DNA of 64,000 nucleotides from positions 41,647,352 to 41,711,351 of the forward strand of contig JBCFYV010011164.1 of NCBI GenBank assembly GCA_039000515.1, given 5' to 3'. The notes under the pieces are model-generated. The model was not told the DNA's origin. It did no database searches and saw nothing but the letters and a program-made list of their open reading frames with translations. How positions within the stretch are numbered: the stretch's first letter is position 1; each line of letters starts with the position of its first letter. The position numbers and the translations under genes are program-made. Below, piece by piece: positions 23,885 to 32,950 of this stretch. The DNA is from Timema cristinae (taxonomy: Eukaryota > Arthropoda > Insecta > Phasmatodea > Timematidae).

Positions 23885-24290
23885 CTTCGATGGAGATGAC
23901 GAGATTTTAATCTCGGCCAGCTGCACTTTGGGTGCTTTTTACTTCCTCTTTCTTTGATAATGCGGGTGCACCTCCTCTAAACTACCTCCCTTATTCCTAA
24001 TACCTTAATTAAGATGTTGATAGCTCTTATGTTTAACATACTGACACTAATAAAAGACTAGCTTGAGTACAGAATTGACACCACATCCAGTCCCCGAGCC
24101 GTTAATTCACCACTGTGAAAGTGTGAACCCTAATATCGCCAAGGGTAAATTTTTCAGCCGTGTTGGGGAATCAAACCTGGACTGTTGGATTCGATTGGCT
24201 CAAACAATAAACCAGGGTTTGCTGATGAAAGTATCGTGTTTATTTCAGAGTTTAGAGTTGTCCGAACTTCTGATAACTTGAATAAAATGT
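23885..24290. repeat. SINE debris, two fragments
   Basis: 23885-24010 has a partial family-B body (ATAATGCGGGTGCACCTCC). 24060-24290 has CAGTCCCCGAGCCGTTAA and a reversed B-box arm GGGGAATCAAACCTGG. Both are incomplete. Confidence 0.5.
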
Positions 24291-24379
24291 TTGGTTTTTA
24301 TTCACTGCTCGCGGATGCATGTATAAAGCCATTTTCTTAGGAAGGGCCCTTTACATAACAGCTAAAAAAAAGTTTATTG

Positions 24380-24560
24380 ATCTACTTTCACGTATTCATA
24401 CGTCAAATCATGTGATCTGCACCTGTAACTTTTGTTAGGTATAATCAATAACCATTATAATAACACTAATAAAATAGTAACATCTTGTCAATTAAGGCAG
24501 AGTTTTTCTTTTTATTATTCTCTAAATGGCCCATTCTATTAAATTGGACTGTGGCAAAGA
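24380..24560. repeat. Dispersed repeat E
   Basis: Begins with ACTTTCACGTATTCATACGT, which contains a 14-bp perfect palindrome, then CAAATCATGTGATCTGCACC. It ends with the AAATGGCCCATTCTATTAAA region. Related copies lie near 39470, 57280 and, inverted, 36440-36500. The class is unknown. Confidence 0.6.
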
Positions 24561-24661
24561 TGGCAGGTGAGTTGCGGCCTCACGAGTTGTTTACCTCTAA
24601 AGAGACAGTTGAATTGTGGACCCTCATTTTTAGAGCCACATACGAAATGCGGCCCAGGTTG

Positions 24662-24706
24662 TTGACTTGACTTGACCTAACCTGACCTAACCTAACCTAA
24701 TAAACC
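24662..24706 (-). repeat. Short CCTAA/telomere-like run
   Basis: Degenerate TTGACTTGACCTAACCTGACC followed by CCTAACCTAACCTAA. In reverse this is TTAGG, the usual arthropod telomere unit. It is a short interstitial run, not a telomere. Confidence 0.6.
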
Positions 24707-25039
24707 TTCAAATTTTTGCCACCACTATTGAACGACAATAACTGAGGAAGTTTGGATATTACGAGGGATGTCGATACGAGAAGATGATATTTCTATCTAA
24801 AATACAAGATAGCATAATAGAAAGCACATTGCTAATTAGGTGGACGCAACTATTACTTCTCTCTCAAGTGAGTGGGCCGCAACTCGTACACGATCTCATG
24901 ATTAGGCCCTAACTCACCTGCACAGTTGGCAAATCTCACGTGTGATGTGTGCAGCTCATACTGTGGACACCCTTTCAGGTTCATCTTGGTTTTAAATAAA
25001 ATATTGGAAATATTTCCAAAACCCTAGACGTCTACATTT

Positions 25040-25205
25040 CTTAGCACTGCGTCTTACTACCCATTCGGGTTTTACGCTTATGTACTAATTATGCTAAAAG
25101 TTTTAAGGATGAGGAAGGTTATATTTAGAGAGATTGTACCTGTATTTGCATGGATTTAGAGTGAAAATCCATGTAGGAAAAAATCACTCTCAGTACACTC
25201 GAGTA
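25040..25205 (-). repeat. SINE family B, minus strand, 5'-truncated
   Basis: Reversed family-B end GCACTGCGTCTTACTACCCA, then TTCGGGTTTTACGC, AAGGATGAGGAAGGTT and AAATCACTCTCAGTACACTC. The tRNA-like head is missing. Confidence 0.7.
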
Positions 25206-25815
25206 GTGGTTGAAATGAGAGTTTCAGGCCACTTTCTCCCATAAGGTTAACATTGATCCTCCACATTGAGAAATTGTATCACTTTCACCCACATTGTTTC
25301 TCTTATCTGGGGAGGTGGGCCACTATCTCCCTTAAGAATAGCATTGATCAGTGGCGGATCAGGAAAAAAATATTTGGGGAGGGGAAGAGTAGGCAAACCA
25401 AGTATTTATAAAATAGTTACACCATTAATTTGATAAAACTTTTATAAATCACTATTTTACTATAATATTACTACGTATTGGGTGTTACTCGTTTAGCCGT
25501 TTATTAAAACTTTCCAGATGTGTTTAGTATCCGTAATGTTTTCTGGCCTACGGCAATTAGGGGGTTATGTTACCATAAAAAGCATTTCAAAGAGCTTTTA
25601 GGGGTGTTTAATATTTAGAAATGTCCTAGCCTCTGGCAGTTAGGGAGGCTGTGTTGCCATAAAAAAACACTTCAAATATCTTCTAGAACTGTTTATTATT
25701 TAGAATGTTTTTTTTTTAGCTTCCAACAATTGTGGGATGTGCCGGCCAACCCCCCCCCCCCTCCACCCCTCCTCCCTAAATTATTGGCTGGCTACGGCCT
25801 TGGTGTGTATTTTGT
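25206..25815. repeat. hAT-like repeat composite
   Basis: 25206-25350 matches the CACTTTCTCCCATAAGG repeat found at 37040-37960 and 39690-40115. At 25354 a hAT-type terminus CAGTGGCGGATCAGG starts. At about 25810 the sequence ends in GGCTACGGCCTTG, whose reverse matches the 5' end of the element at 12219. The ~75-bp internal units of that element are present inverted (CTAACTGCC and GTTATGTTACCATAAAAA types). Confidence 0.65.
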
Positions 25816-26034
25816 CTTTTTAATAGCCGTTCAGGGCTGGCTATCAGCAGACGATATTATCCAGTTAACATCAACATATACATTTAAACTCCTTTAATGT
25901 ATATTCTTGATTTTAGTATGGTTTAATTCATCACTCTTGTGTTGAACTGAAATGCGACTATGCCAAGATCAAGGCTCGAATCCCAGTCGTGTGTAATGAG
26001 GCTTTTTTCTAAATGTTTTATCACTATACCTCTA

Positions 26035-26155
26035 TGAAAATGCGGGTAAATTTCCAATAACATGCTACATTCTTAATTCCTACTTCATTAGCATGATTAA
26101 TGGATGGATGTGTATAACATGAACAGGTGTTAAGACGCGGTGGAGTAAAATATTA
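26035..26155 (+). repeat. SINE family B 3' fragment
   Basis: Shows ATGAAAATGCGGGTAAATTT, CTTAATTCCTAC, and an end motif AACAGGTGTTAAGACGCGGT. It is truncated and diverged. Confidence 0.55.
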
Positions 26156-26438
26156 ATTAAAAATATAACTATCATTTAAATAAAAGTTGGCCATTCACTG
26201 AGCCTTATAGTATTTCTCTCCTTAGATGGATCTATACAGTTTGATGTTATGTCAAACTGTGTAAGTTTGTTGGTTTCTAATAATTGTGAGTTAATCACTC
26301 ATTCATATGCAGCCTCTTCAACATCATACAGTCTTCTTAACCTGGTGTTTTATAACAATTACGAATGTTCAAGATTTTATAATTTCCATTTCAAGGCAAT
26401 AGACCAAATTACTGTGTACAAACGTTATTTCTGTACAG

Positions 26439-26655
26439 AGAGATTTTCCCGCTGGGACTGCCAGATCAGTTCTCGTTCATCTGCACGTTCCGGACGAGGA
26501 AACTGGCCAAGAGTCCCTGGCAGATAATCCGCATCTCTGACATCCAGAATAAACCTCAGTTCCTCATCACGATGAACCCAAGGAAAGAGACTGTGGAGTT
26601 CTCCATCATCAACTACGATGGAAGACTGCAAACTCTTGTCTTCAACAAACCTCAG
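26439..26655 (+). CDS. FACIT collagen exon B: middle of TSPN domain
   Basis: Encodes residues 72-144. The split codon AG/A restores Arg72, and the exon ends in phase 0 at CCTCAG/GTAATT. The product contains IFPLGLPDQFSFICTFRTRK, the hydrophobic beta-strand pattern and conserved cysteine (C87) of thrombospondin N-terminal/LamG folds. It continues with WQIIRISDIQ, LITMNPRKETVEFSI and LQTLVFNKPQ. The acceptor TTATTTCTGTACAG is strong. The opposite-strand reading frame at 26425-26631 is a shadow. Base composition is GC-richer than the introns, as expected for coding sequence. Confidence 0.95.
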
Positions 26656-26744
26656 GTAATTACAGCGGCGGCTTAATAGCCGTGCTAACTGGGCGACAGC
26701 TTGGGGCGACAGCTCGGGGCGCCAGCTCGTGGGGGCGCCAAACA

Positions 26745-27240
26745 GAGCTATACCTAACCTGATCTAGCCTAGGCATGATATGAAAAAGTCCCCAAACCCA
26801 ACATAACCTGGGCGTGATGAGAAAATAGTCCCCAAACCTAACAGCTTAAAACCTAACGTAGCCTGGGTGTGATATGAAAATAATCCCTAAACCTAACGTA
26901 ATCTGGGAGTGATATGAAAATAATCCCCTAAACCTAACATAGCCTGAGTATGATATGAAAATAATCCCCAAACTAACATAGCCTGGGCGTGATATGAAAA
27001 TAATCCCCAAATCTAACGTAATATGGGCGTGATATGAAAATAATCCCTAAACCTAACAACTCCAAAAATAACGACTCCAAACCTAACAACTCCAAACCTA
27101 ACGTAATCTGGGCATAATATGAAAATAATCCCCAAACCTAACGTAATCTGGGCATAATATGAAAATAATCCCCAAACCTAACGTAATATGGGCATAATAT
27201 GAAAATAATCCCCAAATCGAACGTAATCTAGGCGTGATAT
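26745..27240. repeat. 40-bp minisatellite
   Basis: About 12 imperfect copies with CCTAACGTAATCTGGGC and ATAATATGAAAATAATCCCC. An exact 40-bp period is seen at 27121/27161. A patch at 27050-27105 (CCTAACAACTCCAAA) repeats a shorter derivative. It starts 90 bp after an exon. Confidence 0.92.
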
Positions 27241-27289
27241 TGGACTTGCTAAGCAAAACAATCGCTCACTTTTTGATACCAACATGAAA

Positions 27290-28720
27290 TTTCACATATT
27301 TTAATTTTGTAGTGAGTAAAATAAAATTTAATGACACTCTTAAAAAATTATTTTACATTTGCCATCTTGAATAAACACCACCATAATTTATTTTTTGTGC
27401 AATTATAACATAATATGTTAATAATGTCTAATTGTTTGTTAAACTTTAATTGAATAAATGGTACGAAAGTTCACACGGACTTTCTCACTTCATTGTTTAA
27501 TAATGGAGATAGTTGCACAAAACTCGTTATATATGTTAAATGAAATAATATACACAGAGCTATTTTATACATCTTATTAGGGGTTGCATACACATCTTAT
27601 GGTTATTGAATTGCTATTAAATTCCTCATTTATAAAGTTAGACCAATAGAAAATGCAAATATTAACTATTGAGTCTAAAATGAAGGAGATAGATCATTGT
27701 TGTACAAACATTTCCTCGAAGAGGTTAAAGGAAAAATAACATAATCTTTTTGAGAGACTTATTTACTTACGCTATGGTATTAGAGAACCATGATTGCGTT
27801 AAAACTTAAGTAATATCTCTTTACAACTAAAGCTCATTAAATTGTGTTAGTATATTTATCAATATCTCATAAACTCGTGGTTTTATAAAGATATATTTCC
27901 ATTTTTTTTTTTTATACAAGGGTAGATACTACAATTAGCAATGATAAGTTATTTAGTATCTCAAATAGTTGTGTAGATTCGGAAATTTCCAATTCTGTAG
28001 AGTACCCTGAATGTCATTTTCATTGGGAAATGAAAATAGCCATTTTATTAATAATCTTAATCAACGCCTAAATACGAATTTTAATCAAAATCGTTAGACC
28101 CGATTTTGGAAAAAAAAAAAAATCTATTTTCGTCCTTTATTAAACTACTCTTAATTTTAGAGTTAAACAAACACATAGACAGATGGCGTTGCAAAAACCA
28201 CTTCTTATGGTCCTAAGGGTCATGAGACGTCGACATCCATAAACATCTCGGGTTAGATTTTTTTTTATGGTTAGCTTTAGTGTATAGCTTAAAATGATTG
28301 GTTTTATAAAAATATGTTTCAAATAAAAGAATGTTATTATAAATAGATCTACATAATTGCGATGATAAGTAATTTCATATCTCAAATAGTTACGAAGATA
28401 TAATAAAAAATTAGAATTTATGCATCAGACCGGAACCCTTAAAGTCATTTTGACGAAAAATTGAGAGTAGCAATTTTGTTTGTAATGTTGATCAATGCTT
28501 AGGAAATAAATTTAATCCAAATCGTCAGAGCCAATTTTGATAGGACTCTCTCTTTTCGCCCTTAAGTAAACTGCTCCTAAAATTAGACGGCAATCCATAA
28601 ACCACTTTTTCGGATTCGAGTGGTCATGAAACGTTAACATCCATCAAAATCTCGAGTTCGATGTTTTGACGATCACAATACTTTCTCTACCTGTAAGATA
28701 GCGAGAAAGTAAAAATAGAA
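27290..28720. repeat. Dispersed repeat F, copy 2
   Basis: Same orientation and phrase order as 13800-15410: AATAAATGGTACG, CACGGACTTTCTCACTTC, ATAATATACACAGAG, AATCTTAATCAACGCCTA, CTACCTGTAAGATAGCGAG and AAAGTAAAAA. It lacks about 200 bp that copy 1 has near its start. No reading frame is present. Confidence 0.75.
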
Positions 28721-30064
28721 AGAACATTGGTTACAAAACAGATCCTTATAGTTTTTGTTGTAATCCTAACATTTTTGTACAATCTCAAAGTGAAACGCTC
28801 AGCGTATAGTTAACCATTGTGGAATTTCCCTTCAGATTAGTTTCCTATCACGCCCGGGCTACTTTAGGTTTGGGGATTATTTTCATATTTTCTTTAGAGT
28901 CCAATCACCATGCAAAATGTAATAGTTGGCAGCTATCAGAAGATTTAAAGAACAGTCAAAGGAAAAAATATTGTTTATGTGAAAGTTTCGACTGCCAAAG
29001 TGACAACAAATCAACATATGGTTTGGCGAATGGCTTCAAGAGAGTATGGCTGGTAGCTTTTACGAGCTGTCAAATAACACCACTAATATGGTGAATGAAC
29101 TATATTATCCAGCGATTATATAGGGGGGCACCACAAAGCAATCTCACCCAAGCACGAAATTTAGCTCGGGCCACCTCTGGGTTATTAGCAGTGTAGCTTT
29201 CAGTTATTATTTGCAACAAATTATTTACCCTTGGACGAGATAGTTCTGCCCTTGCTGGAGAGAGGATGTAAAATCACAATGTTTAGCTTCCCATCCAGTG
29301 GACCTGGTCAAATTAGGGCCCTGACTTTTTGGGACAACTGTTTCGACCTGTGAGAATGTGGTTTACTGGTTTATCTTGTTTGGATAATAAAGGGTTATTT
29401 TATATTAATCCTTGCCGTGTTCCATTGCCATAGAATTTAGATAACCAACACTGGTATTTGACAATTAAAATAAATACTATGCAGTAGTATCGACTATTTA
29501 TGATCCATTTGAAATAAATTGTATTTCAATCGACGACTAAACCAGCCAAGCGAATTCTCTATATTATTTATGTTCGTAGTAACCAGCAAAGAATCGTGTT
29601 CATGATCAACTAAAGTGTGTTGAAACAAGTTTCGCTAATGTTGGGCTGTGTTTTGTAACCATAAAGCGCAATAACTTCTACAAGTCCACCATGTGCATCA
29701 ACTGTTGTCAATTACTCACAATTGCTTGCTCCTACAAACAATTACTTATTATTTAAGCCTCATTGTTAAGCTATTTTGTATTTGCATCTTTTGTTGATAG
29801 AATATTTTATCCTCCTTTTAATATAAAAGGGTAATATGATACTTTTCTAATGTGCCGTTTTTTTATAAATTTTTTTTTTTGCTAACTGTAATTGTTTATC
29901 TATATATTTTATATTAGGGTGTATTGTTTGTTGATTCCTGTTTTTTTAATAAATACAGAAAACCCTATCATGATGTGATGCCTAATTCAAGCTGTAATAC
30001 TTAGCTGTTTTTTTTATTTATTTTTTATTTGAAGTATTTAAAAGCACTTTCTGTACTTACTGAT

Positions 30065-30346
30065 AGGGGTGACCTGGTGGTCTAGGGTAAGGTGTCAGAC
30101 TTCTGTGCTGGCGGCCGGGGTTCAATCCCCGGTCCCGGCAAAGATTTATCTGATTACCAAACCCTTCCTTCACCTCTGACAAGACATCTTGTGAATGTGG
30201 GAAATGCCAGGCCTCCACCGTGGTTCGGATTCCACGTTAAACTGTAAGTCTTTCATTTCATCTCACAATCACCCTACCATTACACATTAGCGTAAGTGCG
30301 TATAACCCGAACGGGTAGTAAGACGTGGTGCTAATAATAATAATAA
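30065..30346 (+). mobile_element. Complete tRNA-derived SINE (family A)
   Basis: Flanks TGTACTTACTGAT (30052-30064) and TGTACTGACTGAT (30347-30359) match at 12 of 13 bases. The head has GTGGTCTAGGGTAAGGTGTC (one G fewer than 19788) and a B box GGGGTTCAATCCCCGG. The tail is (TAA)n. The 3' duplication ends 68 bp before an exon (the element itself 81 bp), so the insertion lies close to the splice acceptor region. Confidence 0.92.
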
Positions 30347-30427
30347 TGTACTGACTGATGATATCAGCACATGTCTTATTATGTCTTATTACGTCTTATA
30401 TCTATATTTATCTTTATGCATTTGTAG

Positions 30428-30598
30428 GTGTTTGACAAAAGTTGGCACAAGATCCACTTCGGAGTGTCCCAAGATCGAGTGATGCTCTACATTGACTGTG
30501 AGGAAACTACCATGCAGATGCTGGACCCCAGAGGGTCAATAGACGTGAACGGCAACATCACCATCTCCAAGGTGTCCAGTGGGAAACAGGTAGTCCCG
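30428..30598 (+). CDS. FACIT collagen exon C: end of TSPN domain
   Basis: Encodes residues 145-201. KSWHKIHFGVSQDRVMLYID followed by a cysteine (C168) is the typical WHK..GV....V.LYVDC strand pair of TSPN/LamG domains. An N-glycosylation sequon lies at N187 (NIT). The acceptor is CATTTGTAG. Two donors in the same frame exist: CAG/GTAGTC at 30589 and CCG/GTATGT at 30598. The second fits the consensus better (G at +5) and is used here. It adds Val-Val-Pro. The exon leaves in phase 0. Confidence 0.93.
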
Positions 30599-31099
30599 GT
30601 ATGTATAAACTATCAACTAATGTTTCTAGAAGATGTTCAACGTTCTTTGTAGACCACAACTATTTGTTCAGAAAACATTTTACAAGTATTTTGGCTTAAT
30701 TTAACAAAGTTTTACCACTGAACCTCTCAGGTTTTTATCCAAGACAAATAATTGGGTTATTCAGACAAATGGATGAGGTTTTAGTTCCTTTAGGGAATTC
30801 ATTTTTCAAAATATATTAAGTGGCCCACATAATTCTGTTGGGTGTGATATGACTTTCAAAATCTGAAAGCCGATTAGGTACTCATTTGTCAAAAACACAA
30901 ATTAATGAATGGATGATTTGAATATACTTTGAAAAATAACAATTATACACGAGAATCGAACTAAGGTGTTTGGGGTCAGTTCTTACCACTGAACTACTCA
31001 GGGTCGTCACACAAATTCATATTATGACTCATTTTTAAAGGCTAAATAATGTAATTTACTCAGTTGGCTCTTCCCCATTTAACCTTTTCCTGGATGAGT

Positions 31100-31412
31100 G
31101 AAAAAAATTTACAAGTATCAAATAGCAACACACTGTGAGGCGCTACTGAAATATAAAATTTACAAGTATCAAATAGCAACACACTGTGAGGCGCTACTGA
31201 AATATAAAATTTACAAGTATCAAATAGCAACACACTGTGAGGCGCTACTGAAATATAAAATTTACAAGTATCAAATAGCAACACACTGTGAGGCGCTACT
31301 GAAATATAAAATTTACAAGTATCAAATAGCAACACACTGTGAGGCGCTACTGAAATATAAAATTTACAAGTATCAAATAGCAACACACTGTGAGGCGCTA
31401 CTGAAATATAAA
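31100..31412. repeat. 51-bp tandem repeat, six copies
   Basis: The phrase ACAAGTATCAAATAGCAACA starts at 31111, 31162, 31213, 31264, 31315 and 31366, an exact 51-bp period with virtually no divergence. Because 51 is divisible by 3 and the unit has no stop in two frames, long repetitive reading frames appear on both strands (31060-31386 minus, 31098-31466 plus). These are artefacts: no start context, no splice fit and no known domain. Confidence 0.97.
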
Positions 31413-31599
31413 ATAATTCATAATCTTGTGTGTTTTCATATTTTTGTCAGAGATTCATGCATATAAACTTTTATAGCCGACCTTATTGGGTTCACTATAT
31501 GACAAATTTATTTTAACATCTTAATTATTAATTGTAATGTTGAAATAAATGTAAGAGTATAAACATATCTATAAAAGTGTTTAATCATTTTTAAACCCA

Positions 31600-31855
31600 C
31601 TTTGGTGGCCGCATAGTCTAAGGTGCTACTCTCACAATAGACTAGACTGCCAATGACAGGGAGATAGAGGTGAGATCCCGGTCAGGTGTCTCGAGAGTGG
31701 TTTTCCCTAAATTGTTTTCCACTCTCCCTCTACCCAAATGTGGATATACTTCTTCTAAATTTAACCTTCCTAATTCCTAAAACTATTAACTTAGTATAAT
31801 TATTAGATAAGTGCATAACCCGAACAAGTAGTAAGGCGTGGTTAAATAAAAATAT
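31600..31855 (+). repeat. tRNA-derived SINE (family B)
   Basis: Head TGGTGGCCGCATAGTCTAAG, then GACTAGACTGCCAATGACAG, a B-box remnant GAGATCCCGGTC, a body with TTCCACTCTCCCTCTACCC, and the end CCCGAACAAGTAGTAAGGCG. Duplications are not certain. Confidence 0.78.
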
Positions 31856-32228
31856 TTAAAAAAGAATAATTAATTTTTAAATAGCTATATTTACTTTAAT
31901 TATCGTTTAGTTCTAAAATATTTTAATGTGAAACAAAGGTTGTCGTAGGTAATGTAGTTATATTCATTGAAACTCTACACATTTACATCTTTTGATATTA
32001 AAAGCAAGTTTTCAATCTAAGTATCAAACCATTTGGAATATATTAATTTAACCTCATTTGAAATATTATAATACATTTTGTATATAACTTAAATTATTGT
32101 TTCTGTTCAGCACACTGTTAAAAATATTCATAGGACCTACTATACCAATTATTTTAGGCTAGTTTTGAAGATGTGTCATCACATGAGTAGGTGTTAACAC
32201 GCTAAAAAATAACTTATAGGACCCAGTG

Positions 32229-32442
32229 CACAGACAAGTAATAAAGACTCTCAGCCTTACGGTGGTTTCGTTGTACTCCTTTTGCCAGCTTGAGTCCTTC
32301 AACACTGGGCTTCGCTAGTGTCACTGCTAGGTGATGATAGGACTAACAGCAGCGATCCTAGTGTTGAAGGACTCAAGCTGCCAAAAGGAGTGCAACCGTT
32401 TTAACCTGGAGGTTGACTGTCTGGGTATATTATTTGTCTGTG
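32229..32442. mobile_element. hAT-like foldback MITE, uninterrupted copy
   Basis: 214 bp with perfect 8-bp duplications ACCCAGTG (32221-32228 and 32443-32450). Termini are CACAGACAAGTAATA and, reversed, CACAGACAAATAATA. Nearly the whole element is a palindrome: CCAGCTTGAGTCCTTCAACA on one arm is matched by its reverse at 32370-32392. It has no coding capacity. It is sibling to the interrupted element at 12173-12835. Confidence 0.95.
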
Positions 32443-32950
32443 ACCCAGTGTCATAGAGTTGGAATTTTTATCAACAAAGAACTTTAGACAAACAAGTTAT
32501 ATTAGAAAAGATTTTACTTTTAAAAACAACCCTATTATTTACAATGGTAGCAGGGAATATTTTAATTCAACTACTATATCCATCCTAAAATATTGTTAAA
32601 TAAATTGTAAAATTAAATTATTTATTTTATTATCACCAATTTAACTCTTGTAAACAAATTGATAACTAATTTTTCTTCTTTTTAAATAACATAAAAGCTT
32701 TAAAAACATAGAATAACTAGATTCTAAAATAAATAACTAATATAGATATTTACATATTAGACTGTTCAAATTGTGTACTAATATTTTTAGTGGTACTATT
32801 ACATTAAGAAATAATATTGTATTATTATGTTCTTAAAAATTAATATTGTTTTTTGTTAAATCCAAATAAGCGCTCTGCAAAAAGCAGAAACTTTCAAAAT
32901 AGCATTTTTAAGGGAATTTAAATTTTATTAGTTAAAAATGAGCTTGACTG

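Larger units (their letters stand above)
13346..26438 (+). other. Intron of the collagen gene, 13.1 kb
   Basis: Runs from GTAATT to TTATTTCTGTACAG. It holds SINE families A, B, C and D, dispersed repeats F and E, a LINE fragment and hAT-like repeats. Parts with no recognised element include 15420-16240, 16750-18110, 18440-19090 and 21800-22230. Confidence 0.8.
26656..30427 (+). other. Intron of the collagen gene, 3.8 kb
   Basis: Runs from GTAATT to CATTTGTAG. It contains the 40-bp minisatellite, repeat F copy 2 and a complete SINE A. 28730-30050 has no recognised element apart from AT-rich DNA. Confidence 0.85.

Noticed and set aside
24662..24706. True telomere
   Set aside because: Only a few degenerate CCTAA units occur in the middle of an intron.
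31060..31466. Two long repetitive reading frames on opposite strands
   Set aside because: Both are by-products of the 51-bp perfect tandem array (51 = 17 codons without stops). No start context, splice fit or domain supports a gene.
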